In this document: positions 25,224 to 33,104 of the stretch, piece after piece | Position numbering within the stretch: position 1 is the stretch's first letter | Layout of the letters: every line of letters begins with the position of its first letter | Origin: Brucellaceae bacterium | GTDB lineage: Bacteria; Pseudomonadota; Alphaproteobacteria; Rhizobiales; Rhizobiaceae | Length of the DNA: 64,000 bases | Assembly: GCA_020637755.1 (NCBI GenBank) | Contig: JACKJW010000002.1 | Span: 124,001-188,000, forward strand | Reading direction: 5' to 3' | Program-made: the position numbers and the translations under genes | Notes under the pieces: generated by a model | The model's input: the letters and a program-made list of their open reading frames with translations, nothing else | Told to the model about the DNA's origin: nothing | Databases searched by the model: none

Positions 25224-26042
25224 TCACGCCATGTCCTTGAACAGGGCGGCGCGCTTCTGCGCCCGCGCACCAAGCGCTTCCATCAGGTCTTCGCCGCGCA
25301 GCATGCCGCCGTTCCACGTGGCGATATAATCCAGCCCGTCGGCAACCGGGTGATCGCGCGCGTAGGCGAGGTTGCGCTTGATTCCGGCCATGGCGAGCGG
25401 CGAACGCGCGGCGATCTGCTCAGCCATGACGAGCGCGGCGGCAATCATGGTCTCCCGGCTTTCGTGGACGGCGGAAATGAGGCCAAAGGCCTTGGCTTCA
25501 GCAGCGTCGAAGCGCCGTCCCGTATAGGCCAGTTCGGCGGCAATGGCGGGCGCAATCAGCTTCGGCAGGCGCTGCAGAGTGCCGACATCGGCCGCCATGC
25601 CGATGTTGATTTCTTCTATGGAAAAGAAGGCATCCACGCTGGCAATCCGTATGTCGCAGGCCGTGATCATGTCGATCGCCCCGCCAATGCAGGCGCCGTG
25701 GATGGCCGCGATGACCGGGAAGCGCACCTTTTCCAGCGACGAGAGCGACGCTTGCAGCCGCAACACAAGTTCGCGCAGCTTGTAGGCTGCGCGGCCCGGT
25801 TCCTCCGAAAAGATCGCGGCGATCCCGTTGAAGGCGGCGAGATCCATGCCGCCGGAAAAATGCCTGCCTTCGCCGGAAATCACGCAGGCCCGCACGCTGG
25901 TATCGCCATCAAGGGAAGCCATCACCGCCGGCAGCCCGTCCCAGAAATCCGGGTCCATGGCATTGGCGCTGGCCGGCCGGTTCATCGCCACATGGGCGAC
26001 CGGTCCATGCCGCTCGATCCTGAAGAAATCCGTACCAGCCAT
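25224..26042 (-). CDS. Crotonase-family protein, Delta(3,5)-Delta(2,4)-dienoyl-CoA isomerase type
   Basis: 272 aa crotonase fold. The oxyanion segments GRHFSGGMDL and IHGACIGGAID are present. EEINIGMAADVGTLQRLPK (about 143-161) closely matches eukaryotic ECH1. Asp124, Glu144 and Asp152 align with the three catalytic acids of rat dienoyl-CoA isomerase (Asp176, Glu196, Asp204), with a constant offset of 52. It probably isomerises dienoyl-CoA intermediates of unsaturated fatty acid beta-oxidation rather than hydrating enoyl-CoA. It stands alone, without other beta-oxidation genes. Confidence 0.8.
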   Translation of the reverse strand: MAGTDFFRIERHGPVAHVAMNRPASANAMDPDFWDGLPAVMASLDGDTSVRACVISGEGRHFSGGMDLAAFNGIAAIFSEEPGRAAYKLRELVLRLQASLSSLEKVRFPVIAAIHGACIGGAIDMITACDIRIASVDAFFSIEEINIGMAADVGTLQRLPKLIAPAIAAELAYTGRRFDAAEAKAFGLISAVHESRETMIAAALVMAEQIAARSPLAMAGIKRNLAYARDHPVADGLDYIATWNGGMLRGEDLMEALGARAQKRAALFKDMA

Positions 26043-26118
26043 TTGAACCTCCCGCCAATGTCGGGGGAGTGTGGTCAGTGCGCGGTGATGTGTAAAGCCT
26101 TCAGTCCCTTCCGGAAGG

Positions 26119-26730
26119 TCAGTTTGGCTTGTCAGGCAGCTTCATGTCGGGTGCGGGTTCGGCGCGCACGTCACTGATCACCTCTGCCGATCCGGTGGTG
26201 TGGTTGAGATCGCGCCAGACGAAGCCGTTTTCCGGATCAACCCAATACTCGGTGTGCACCTTGTCACCGGTATTGTAGATGACGTGATCGGCCTTGTAGT
26301 GGTTGACCGTCTTGCCCTCGAACTCGACGCCATAGTCGCAGGTGATGTTGGTGGCCTTTTCCGCCTGGCTGCGCAGTCCGGCCATCGCGGCATCCATAAC
26401 TTCCTTGGAATTGGGATTGACCAGATTCCATGTCTTGCCCTTGTCGGGTGACCAGTAGGTCTCGCCGGTCGAAAAGGACAGGCTGACCGGGTTCTTGTCG
26501 CCATCGTAATAGACCGAGCCGCCACGGCTCTGGAACGAGTAGCCCCGCTGTTCCGCCCCGTTGATGATGGTTTGCACCGTGCCGAAGCGGTTGAGTACCT
26601 TGTCAGGCTTGTTTTCCATCAGCGGAAACAGCAGCGCGCGGACGCTCTTCTCACACTCCGCCTGGTCTGCCAGGGCGGCGGGAGCAAAAAGCGGAACAAC
26701 AACAAGGGCAAAGGTCAGGGCGTATCGCAT
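26119..26730 (-). CDS. Secreted protein of unknown function
   Basis: 203 aa. Signal peptide with likely cleavage after ALA (about residue 21, PAALA-DQAEC). The mature part is soluble, mostly beta by appearance (YSFQSRGGSVYYDGDKNPVS, HTEYWVDPENGFVWRD). Two cysteines follow in the mature part (near residues 26 and 130) that could form a disulfide. No family recognised. A periplasmic location is inferred from the signal. Confidence 0.6.
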   Translation of the reverse strand: MRYALTFALVVVPLFAPAALADQAECEKSVRALLFPLMENKPDKVLNRFGTVQTIINGAEQRGYSFQSRGGSVYYDGDKNPVSLSFSTGETYWSPDKGKTWNLVNPNSKEVMDAAMAGLRSQAEKATNITCDYGVEFEGKTVNHYKADHVIYNTGDKVHTEYWVDPENGFVWRDLNHTTGSAEVISDVRAEPAPDMKLPDKPN

Positions 26731-26812
26731 CGGGCACTCCTCCGGTCAGGCATGTTTCCCGCGCACAATGGGGGCTTCCACCGCATGTGTCACACCCCAA
26801 ATGGGGTAAGTC

Positions 26813-28225
26813 TCACTCGGCAGCCTGTGCCTGCGGGAGGCCGAGCCATGCGCGGCAGTCCGCCAGCGCGCGCGCGGTGACCGCGTGCTTCTTGGCAACC
26901 GCCTTTTCCTTGCCGCGGAAACGCTTCTGGCCTTCCGGCTTCTTCAGCGCACCGGCCTCCAGCGGCGGGAACAGGCCGAAATTGATGTTCATCGGCTGGA
27001 ACGACCGTTTGCCCGGCTCGTCATCAGATACCAGGTGTCCACCGGTGATATGGCCAAGCAGCGAGCCGAAGGCAGTCGTCACGGGAGGCAGGGACAGGGC
27101 CTCGCCCCTCTGTGCGGCAGCGGCAAACCGGCCGGCCAGCAGGCCGACAGCTGCCGATTCCACATAGCCCTCGCAGCCGGTGATCTGGCCGGCAAAGCGT
27201 AGCCCGTTCCGGCCTTTCAGCTGCAGCGTCGGATCGAGCAGCACCGGCGAGTTGATGTAGGTATTGCGGTGCAGTCCGCCCAGCCGCGCGAACTGGGCGT
27301 CCTCAAGGCCGGGGATCATGCGGAAGATGCGCACCTGCTCGGCATATTTCAGTTTCGTCTGGAAGCCGACCATGTTGTAGAGCGTGCCGAGTGCGTTGTC
27401 CTGACGGAGCTGCACCACGGCGTAGGGCTTCTGGTCGGGCTTGTGCGCATTGGTCAGCCCCATCGGCTTCATCGGCCCATGCCGCAGCGTCTCGCGTCCG
27501 CGCTCGGCCATCACCTCGATCGGCAGGCAGCCGTCGAAATAGGGCGTGCCTTCCCATTCGCGGAATTCGGTCTTGTCACCCTCCAGCACCGCATCGATGA
27601 AGGCGCTGTACTGCGCCTCGTCCATGGGCAAGTTGATGTAATCCTTGCCGGTTCCGCCCGGCCCCACCTTGTCGTAACGCGATTGGAACCAGGCCACGTC
27701 AAAGTCGATCGATTCGAAGTGGACGATGGGTGCGATGGCATCAAAGAAGGAGAGCGAGGTTTCGCCGGTGCGCGCCGCAATCGCCTCGGCCAGTGCGGAC
27801 GAGGTGAGGGGGCCGGTCGAGATGATCACCTGGTCCCAGTCCTCCGGCGGCAGGCCGGTTACTTCTTCGCGGATGATGGTCACATTGGGATGGGCCGTGA
27901 GACGTGCCGTCACCGCGTCGGAAAAGCCGTCACGGTCGACGGCAAGCGCGCTTCCCGCCGGCACCTGGTTGGCATCGCCACAGGCCATGATGAGCGAATT
28001 CGCAAGCCGCATTTCCGCATGCAGCAGGCCGACTGCGTTGGATTGCGCATCATCGGATCGGAACGAGTTGGAGCAGACCAGTTCCGCCAGCCCGTCGGTC
28101 TTGTGGGCATCGGTGCCGCGCACGCCGCGCATTTCGTGCAGGATCACGGGAACGCCGGCTTCCGCCACCTGCCAGGCCGCTTCCGATCCCGCCAGACCGC
28201 CGCCGATGATGTGTACCGGTTTCAT
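26813..28225 (-). CDS. trmFO: Methylenetetrahydrofolate-tRNA-(uracil-5-)-methyltransferase TrmFO
   Basis: 470 aa flavoprotein forming m5U54 in the tRNA T-loop using methylene-THF. N-terminal FAD-binding VHIIGGGLAGSEAAWQ, then GLAELVCSNSFRSDDA, CLPIEVMAERGRETLRHGPM and a C-terminal INFGLFPPL segment are family hallmarks. ATG at 28225 with AGGGA upstream fits the family N-terminus; an in-frame ATG 27 bases earlier is less likely. Full length. Confidence 0.94.
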   Translation of the reverse strand: MKPVHIIGGGLAGSEAAWQVAEAGVPVILHEMRGVRGTDAHKTDGLAELVCSNSFRSDDAQSNAVGLLHAEMRLANSLIMACGDANQVPAGSALAVDRDGFSDAVTARLTAHPNVTIIREEVTGLPPEDWDQVIISTGPLTSSALAEAIAARTGETSLSFFDAIAPIVHFESIDFDVAWFQSRYDKVGPGGTGKDYINLPMDEAQYSAFIDAVLEGDKTEFREWEGTPYFDGCLPIEVMAERGRETLRHGPMKPMGLTNAHKPDQKPYAVVQLRQDNALGTLYNMVGFQTKLKYAEQVRIFRMIPGLEDAQFARLGGLHRNTYINSPVLLDPTLQLKGRNGLRFAGQITGCEGYVESAAVGLLAGRFAAAAQRGEALSLPPVTTAFGSLLGHITGGHLVSDDEPGKRSFQPMNINFGLFPPLEAGALKKPEGQKRFRGKEKAVAKKHAVTARALADCRAWLGLPQAQAAE

Positions 28226-28355
28226 GTGCTGATCCCTGTTCCGTTTCGCCATCTCATAGGCGGGAACGCGCTGCGCTTCAATCGCCTGCAGCCGAACCGT
28301 GACCTGCGGCCAGGGCGCCTTGCGGCCCGCACCGGTTTCACCTTACCATGACCCC

Positions 28356-28928
28356 ATGAGAAAATTGCTGACCGTATCATCCGCCCTCGCGGTGCTTTGC
28401 GCCGTGCTGCCCGTTTCGCAAGTCGGGGCGAAAGACCTTCCCGTCTGTCACGGCTATGGCTGCACCTTCAGCAAGCCCCTGCCGCTCACCGCAGCCGATG
28501 AAGAGAAGTTGGCCGCTATCATGGCGCCGGGGGCGGCAAGTCCGGAAGCCGAGCGCACGGCACTGGCATCGGCGATCGCCTATCTGGAGACCCGCTCGGT
28601 CGCCGTTCTGGGCGTGCGCGATTTTGCCAAGGCGGCGCTGACGGGGGCAGGCCGGGCCGGCCAGATGGATTGCATCGACGAATCCACCAATTCGACGACC
28701 TTCCTGCGTCATCTGGAGGCCAAGAACCTCCTGCGGCACCATTCCGTCGAGAAGCCGACTTCGCGCGGCATCATGATCGACGGACGCTATCCGCATTGGA
28801 CGGCAGTGCTGAAGGCAGCAGACGGCGGCAAATGGGCTGTGGACAGCTGGTATGAGCCCGGCGGCGGCAAGCCCGATGTGATGCCCCTGGGCGAGTGGCG
28901 CAAGCGCGGCGTCGGCGGCCAGCGCTAG
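28356..28928 (+). CDS. Secreted protein with a candidate Cys-His-Asp (transglutaminase-like) triad
   Basis: 190 aa. Signal peptide (cleavage near VGA-KDL, residue 25), then a cysteine pair CHGYGC. The second half contains Cys106 in GQMDCIDESTN, His147 in YPHWTAVL and Asp163 in WAVDSW. This order and spacing resembles transglutaminase/papain-like folds, where the Cys starts a helix and His and Asp lie on adjacent strands. I do not recognise a named family. Divergent from trmFO. Confidence 0.6.
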   Translation: MRKLLTVSSALAVLCAVLPVSQVGAKDLPVCHGYGCTFSKPLPLTAADEEKLAAIMAPGAASPEAERTALASAIAYLETRSVAVLGVRDFAKAALTGAGRAGQMDCIDESTNSTTFLRHLEAKNLLRHHSVEKPTSRGIMIDGRYPHWTAVLKAADGGKWAVDSWYEPGGGKPDVMPLGEWRKRGVGGQR

Positions 28929-29001
28929 GCACGGTTGCTGTTTCATGTGCCTGGCAAGACCTTGGGGCCGGGCCCGGCGGACGATAGCAACTGCCGGAAT
29001 C

Positions 29002-29035
29002 AAAACACCCGCCGGGGGAGGAGATCCGGCGGGTG
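29002..29035 (-). terminator. Intrinsic terminator of the DUF1127-sRNA transcript (hairpin C)
   Basis: Perfect 10-bp stem CACCCGCCGG/CCGGCGGGTG; on the minus strand it is followed by TTTT. It also faces the end of the plus-strand gene at 28356-28928. Confidence 0.75.
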
Positions 29036-29117
29036 CCTTGGATGCAGGTTCATGATTGGGAGGAGGATGATCATGAACCCCTATCCGCCAAGGCTGGGAG
29101 GAGGAGTGCCCCGGCGA
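29002..29117 (-). ncRNA. Three tandem CCUCCUCCC-loop hairpins downstream of the DUF1127 gene (cuckoo/CcsR-type sRNAs)
   Basis: On the minus strand, immediately 3' of the DUF1127 stop, three stem-loops each display CCUCCUCCC or a near copy in the loop. Hairpin A, 29086-29116: CGCC+GGC stem with an internal mismatch, loop motif at 29096-29104. Hairpin B, 29047-29079: perfect 10-bp stem GGTTCATGAT/ATCATGAACC, motif at 29058-29066. Hairpin C, 29006-29035: perfect 10-bp stem, 8 of 9 motif bases at 29016-29023, then a T tract. This matches the described cuckoo RNA family of alphaproteobacteria (e.g. CcsR1-4 of Rhodobacter), co-transcribed with DUF1127 genes and processed into stress-related sRNAs. 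Confidence 0.8.
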
Positions 29118-29134
29118 AATCAGTGTCTGGCGCG

Positions 29135-29275
29135 TCAGCGCGCCTGGCGTGCGATGAAGGGAATCTCGCTACGCGAAATGCCGAGGTCCTGAAGCTCACG
29201 ATTGGTCAGGCGGCTCAGCTCGTTGACCGTTTCGCGAGTGCGGCGCCATTCCCTGTAATTGCGAATAAGGCCCAT
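29135..29275 (-). CDS. DUF1127 small basic protein (YjiS-like, CcaF1-like)
   Basis: 46 aa, arginine-rich. It contains the DUF1127 core RTRETVNELSRLTNRELQDL followed by GISRSEIPFIARQ. AAGGAAGA stands about 6-10 bases upstream of the ATG at 29275. DUF1127 proteins such as CcaF1 of Rhodobacter are RNA-binding and affect the maturation and turnover of the sRNAs encoded behind them; the same gene-sRNA layout is present here. Longer upstream in-frame readings of this strand are shadows of the tig gene. Confidence 0.88.
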   Translation of the reverse strand: MGLIRNYREWRRTRETVNELSRLTNRELQDLGISRSEIPFIARQAR

Positions 29276-29319
29276 CTCTGTCTTCCTTCGGTTCGGGTCT
29301 GTTTTGACCGATGAGACAA

Positions 29320-29348
29320 ATTTAGGCGCGCCACCGGCCGGTTTAAAG
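29320..29348 (-). promoter_or_regulatory. Candidate RpoH-type promoter of the DUF1127-sRNA transcript
   Basis: Minus strand CTTTAA (29343-29348) and CCTAAAT (29320-29326) are separated by 16 bases, resembling the alphaproteobacterial heat-shock sigma pattern CTTGAA with a CC-led AT-rich -10. Each box has mismatches. Transcription would start about 40 bases before the ATG. Confidence 0.3.
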
Positions 29349-29364
29349 TTGTCTTTTTTGCATG

Positions 29365-29383
29365 GCAGCATTGCAAATGCTGC
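29365..29383. repeat. Perfect inverted repeat upstream of the DUF1127 gene
   Basis: GCAGCATT-gca-AATGCTGC, 8-bp arms with a 3-base spacer, just upstream of the candidate promoter. Could be an operator; the binding protein is unknown. Confidence 0.45.
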
Positions 29384-29536
29384 ATTGCACAATAAACAAG
29401 GCCTTGAAAACGCTGCGTAAGCTGGAGGATCCATGCTTTGTAGCGGCATCAAATGTGGCCACAAGACGGCAGGTGGGGTGGGTGATGGCCTGACCGGCCG
29501 ATTCGTTTTGCGCAGGCTTTTGGTCACGGGCACCAA

Positions 29537-29561
29537 AAAATGCCTTGTTCCCGGGCATTTT
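29537..29561. terminator. Orphan bidirectional terminator-like hairpin
   Basis: AAAATGCC and GGCATTTT form an 8-bp stem with a 9-base loop; A-tract on one side and T-tract on the other make it terminator-like on both strands (six T on the minus side). No annotated gene ends here. Confidence 0.5.
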
Positions 29562-29565
29562 CCCT

Positions 29566-29593
29566 TTGAAGCGCCCTGACGCAATGATATAGG
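29566..29593 (+). promoter_or_regulatory. Candidate promoter of tRNA-Leu
   Basis: TTGAAG (29566-29571) and TATAGG (29588-29593) with a 16-base spacer, ending 35 bases before the mature tRNA. Confidence 0.45.
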
Positions 29594-29628
29594 AACCGCG
29601 CTTCCGACTGGTGGTTCCACCGGTCTGT

Positions 29629-29713
<85 letters not shown>

Positions 29714-29800
29714 GGCAAGCCGGCAAGGCGAGCGAACTCCGGGCGGCAGGCGGCCGATGGCCTTCCTGTTGCCGATCGAATGCAAAACAAAGGTTTTATG

Positions 29801-31219
29801 ATGCAGGTTACCGAAACGCTCAATGAAGGGCTCAAGCGCGAAATCAAGGTGGTGGTTCCGGCTGCCGACATGGAATCGCGGCTGAAGGATCGCCTGGCCG
29901 ATGCCAGCTCGAAGGCACGCATCAACGGCTTCCGCCCCGGCAAGGTGCCTGCCGCCCATCTGCGCAAGATGTACGGCAAGTCGATGATGGCCGAGATCGT
30001 CAACGAGATCTTGAGCGAATCCTCCCGCTCGATCCTTGCCGAGCGCGGCGAGAAGGCTGCCATGCAGCCCGAGATCGACATGACCGAGGATGAGGCCGAG
30101 GCCAACAAGATCCTTGAGGGCGGCGCCGATTTTGAATTCTCCATCGCCTATGAGGTCATCCCGTCTTTTGAGATTCAGGATGTCTCCTCCATCGCGGTCA
30201 CCCGTCAGGTCGTCCAGATCGCGGATGAGGAAGTGGAAGAACAGGTCCGCCAGATCGCCGATTCCGCGCGCTCCTACGAGACAAAGAAGGGCAAGGCCGC
30301 CAAGGGCGACCGCGTCACGATCGACTATGTCGGCAAGCTCGACGGCGTGGCCTTTGACGGCGGCACCGACAGCGACGCCAACCTGGTGCTCGGCTCCAAC
30401 CGCTTCATCCCCGGTTTCGAGGAGCAGCTTGAAGGCGTCAAGGCGGGCGACGTGAAGACCATCACCGTCACCTTCCCGGCAGAATACCAGGCCGCCCATC
30501 TGGCCGGCAAGGACGCGACCTTTGACATCACCGTCAAGGACGTGGCCGCACCCGGCGAACTGGAGATCAACGACGAGCTCGCCCAGAAGCTCGGCCTGGA
30601 AAGTGCAGACCGCCTGCGCCAGATCGTCCGCGAGCAGATCGAGGGCCAGTTTGGCAATGCCACCCGCCAGAAGGTGAAACGCCAGATTCTCGACGCGCTC
30701 GACGAGACCTACAAGTTCGAGGCTCCCTCCAAGCTGGTCGAGGCCGAGTTCCGCAACATCTGGCACACCGTTTCCGCTGACCTGGAGCGCGCCGGCAAGA
30801 CCTTCGCCGACGAGGACACCACGGAAGAGGAAGCCCGCGAGGAATACCAGAAGCTCGCTGAGCGCCGCGTGCGCCTCGGTCTCGTCCTGTCCCAGATCGG
30901 CGAAACTGCCGGTGTCTCGGTCGGCGAAGAGGAAATCCAGCGCGCCGTTTACGAGCAGATCCGCCAGTTCCCCGGTCAGGAGCAGCAGATCTATGATTAC
31001 TTCCGCAACAATCCGGAAGCCATCAACGCCATCCGCGCGCCGCTCTTCGAAGAGAAGGTGGTCGATCACCTGCTGACGCAGATCAGCGTCACCGACCAGC
31101 CGGTTTCCAAGGAAGAGCTGCTGGCCGACGACGAGGACGAGGGCGACAAGGCAGCCAAGAAGGCTCCCGCCAAGAAGAAGGCCGCCCCGAAGAAAAAGAA
31201 GGCCGACGAAGCCGAGTGA
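29801..31219 (+). CDS. tig: Trigger factor, ribosome-associated chaperone and prolyl isomerase
   Basis: 472 aa. N-terminal ribosome-binding domain with the signature INGFRPGKVP, FKBP-type PPIase domain (about 165-250; GDRVTIDYVGKLDGVAFDGG), and a helical C-terminal chaperone domain ending in a Lys/Ala/Glu-rich tail. ATG at 29801 (or the adjacent ATG at 29798) follows AAAGG. It binds nascent chains at the exit tunnel. It begins 87 bases after tRNA-Leu. Confidence 0.94.
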   Translation: MQVTETLNEGLKREIKVVVPAADMESRLKDRLADASSKARINGFRPGKVPAAHLRKMYGKSMMAEIVNEILSESSRSILAERGEKAAMQPEIDMTEDEAEANKILEGGADFEFSIAYEVIPSFEIQDVSSIAVTRQVVQIADEEVEEQVRQIADSARSYETKKGKAAKGDRVTIDYVGKLDGVAFDGGTDSDANLVLGSNRFIPGFEEQLEGVKAGDVKTITVTFPAEYQAAHLAGKDATFDITVKDVAAPGELEINDELAQKLGLESADRLRQIVREQIEGQFGNATRQKVKRQILDALDETYKFEAPSKLVEAEFRNIWHTVSADLERAGKTFADEDTTEEEAREEYQKLAERRVRLGLVLSQIGETAGVSVGEEEIQRAVYEQIRQFPGQEQQIYDYFRNNPEAINAIRAPLFEEKVVDHLLTQISVTDQPVSKEELLADDEDEGDKAAKKAPAKKKAAPKKKKADEAE

Positions 31220-31245
31220 CCGTCGGTCCCTTCAACTGAACGGCA

Positions 31246-31270
31246 AAGGCCGCGCCCCGGGCGCGGCCTT
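31246..31270 (+). terminator. Terminator between tig and radC
   Basis: AAGGCCGCGCCC and GGGCGCGGCCTT form a near-perfect 12-bp palindrome with almost no spacer, followed by ctgctttt. The innermost pairs must open to form a loop. Convergent gene ends fit this. Confidence 0.65.
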
Positions 31271-31291
31271 CTGCTTTTCAGCGTTGTCCGC

Positions 31292-32065
31292 TCAGAACAG
31301 TTGCAGCGCCTTGAGGCTGGCGTGTCCGTCCCGGCCGATGATGATGTGATCGTGCACCACCACGCCGAGCGGGCCTGAGGCATCCGCAATGGTGCGGGTC
31401 ATCTCGATATCGGCGCGCGATGGGGTCGGGTCCCCGGACGGATGGTTGTGCACCAGGATGATGGCCGTCGCGCCGAGTTCCAGTGCCCTGTGGATCACCT
31501 CGCGCGTATAGACAGGTGTGTGGTCCACCGTGCCCTTCTGCTGCACCTCGTCGGCGATCAGCACATTCTTCTTGTCAAGGAACAGGATGCGAAACTGCTC
31601 TCGCTGCTCGCGCGCCATGGCCGCATGGCAGTAGTCCAGCACCTTCGACCACGCATCGAGCACATTCTTTTTCCTAATGTCGCTCTTGAGCGACCGCCGG
31701 ATCGCCGCGCCGATGATCCGCAGATCCGTTGCCGTACTCTCTCCGATCCCGCTGACCTCCGTCAGCAGATGCAGGGGTGCGGAGAAAATGTTGGCAAGAG
31801 TGCCAAATCGCTCGATCAGCGCCTTGGCGACCGGTTTCGTGTCACGCCGGGGCAACAGCCGGAAGAGCACAAGTTCCAGCACCTCATAGTCGGCCAAGGC
31901 CGTATCGCCAGTTTCAATGAATTTTGCGCGCAGCCGGTCCCGATGGCCGGAATAATGCGGCACCGGCTTGCCGGTCACCTGAAGCGCCGGTTTCGGTTCC
32001 GCATTGCTGTCTGGAAACAGGGAAGCCTCGGCAAAGAACCCGCGCTCGTCGCCCTCGTCAGTCAT
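31292..32065 (-). CDS. radC: RadC/YsxA-family JAB1-MPN (JAMM) domain protein
   Basis: 257 aa. N-terminal helix-hairpin-helix region (EVSGIGESTATDLRIIG) and C-terminal JAMM metal motif HNHPSGDPTPSRAD (HxH-x7-S-x2-D). Named RadC historically, but a DNA-repair function is doubtful. Relatives may be metallopeptidases or nucleases. Full length; map lies upstream on the same strand. Confidence 0.88.
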   Translation of the reverse strand: MTDEGDERGFFAEASLFPDSNAEPKPALQVTGKPVPHYSGHRDRLRAKFIETGDTALADYEVLELVLFRLLPRRDTKPVAKALIERFGTLANIFSAPLHLLTEVSGIGESTATDLRIIGAAIRRSLKSDIRKKNVLDAWSKVLDYCHAAMAREQREQFRILFLDKKNVLIADEVQQKGTVDHTPVYTREVIHRALELGATAIILVHNHPSGDPTPSRADIEMTRTIADASGPLGVVVHDHIIIGRDGHASLKALQLF

Positions 32066-32187
32066 GGTCTCGTCCGCCCGTGCAGCCGTCAGGGAAGGAC
32101 AGCGGCACCGAACCCCACGCTGCAGAGACTAGCGCATGCCAGTGGGCTGCGGAAGGGCAAGCGGAACGTAATGAACCGTCGCGCGGA

Positions 32188-33021
32188 TCAGGCGGCTGCG
32201 GGCAGGCCGGGCCGGTCAAGGCCTGCGGGCGACAGGGTGAAGATCTCGCAGCCGTCAGCCGTCACGCCCACCGTATGTTCATACTGGGCGGAAAGCGAAC
32301 GGTCCCGCGTGACGGCGGTCCAGCCGTCGGAAAGCACCTTCACATGCGGCCGGCCGAGATTGATCATCGGCTCGATGGTGAAGATCATCCCCTCGCGCAG
32401 CTCCACGCCCTCGCGCGCGCTGCCATAGTGGAGAATGTTGGGCGCATCATGGAAAAGCCTGCCAACGCCGTGGCCGCAGAAATCACGCACCACCGAGCAG
32501 CGCTCGGCTTCCGCATGGGCCTGGATGGCGGCACCGATGGCGCCGGTACGCGCGCCGGGCTTTACCGCCGCAATGCCGCGCATCAGGCATTCATGCGTCA
32601 CTTCCATCAGCCTCTCGGCCGCGCGCTTCACCTGTCCGACCGGATACATGCGGCTGGAATCGCCATGCCAGCCATCCAGGATATAGGTGACGTCGATGTT
32701 GACGATATCGCCCTCGCGCAGCGGCTTGGCATTGGGAATGCCATGGCAGACCACATGGTTGAGCGAGGTGCAGACCGAGCGGGTGTAACCGCGATAGTTC
32801 AGCGTCGCGGGCAGGGCGCCGTGATCCATGCCGAACTCGAAGACGAAGCGGTCAATCGCATCGGTGTCGACGCCGGGTTGAACCATCGGCACCAGCGCGT
32901 CGAGGCAGCGGGCGGTCAGCTGGCATGCCTTGCGCATGCCCTCGAAGGCTTCCGGCCCGTGCAGCCGGATCTGGCCGGTGTTGCGAAGCGGCGCGGCGCT
33001 GGCATCGATGTAGTTGACCAT
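32188..33021 (-). CDS. map: Methionine aminopeptidase, type I
   Basis: 277 aa. Pita-bread fold with the expected metal-ligand segments: CTSLNHVVCHGIPN, GDIVNIDVT, a GHGVGRLFHDAPNI histidine segment and FTIEPM. It removes the N-terminal methionine from nascent proteins. ATG at 33021 is chosen; the upstream reading is arginine/histidine-rich and overlaps the sfsA region. sfsA lies upstream on the same strand, 83 bases away, so the two may be co-transcribed. Confidence 0.94.
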   Translation of the reverse strand: MVNYIDASAAPLRNTGQIRLHGPEAFEGMRKACQLTARCLDALVPMVQPGVDTDAIDRFVFEFGMDHGALPATLNYRGYTRSVCTSLNHVVCHGIPNAKPLREGDIVNIDVTYILDGWHGDSSRMYPVGQVKRAAERLMEVTHECLMRGIAAVKPGARTGAIGAAIQAHAEAERCSVVRDFCGHGVGRLFHDAPNILHYGSAREGVELREGMIFTIEPMINLGRPHVKVLSDGWTAVTRDRSLSAQYEHTVGVTADGCEIFTLSPAGLDRPGLPAAA

Positions 33022-33104
33022 GGTGGCGGTTCCGGTTGTTCCGTGAGGCTTGCCGTTCAAATGGCACCGATTGCCCCGCCAATCAAGCAGTGCGCCGGTT
33101 TTGC

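Larger units (their letters stand above)
29276..29628. other. 353-base intergenic region between DUF1127 gene and tRNA-Leu
   Basis: No protein-coding frame with support. It holds a candidate RpoH-like promoter and a perfect inverted repeat on the DUF1127 side, an orphan bidirectional terminator-like hairpin at 29537-29561, and a tRNA promoter candidate at 29566-29593. The region 29400-29536 is unassigned and could encode a small RNA. Confidence 0.6.
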
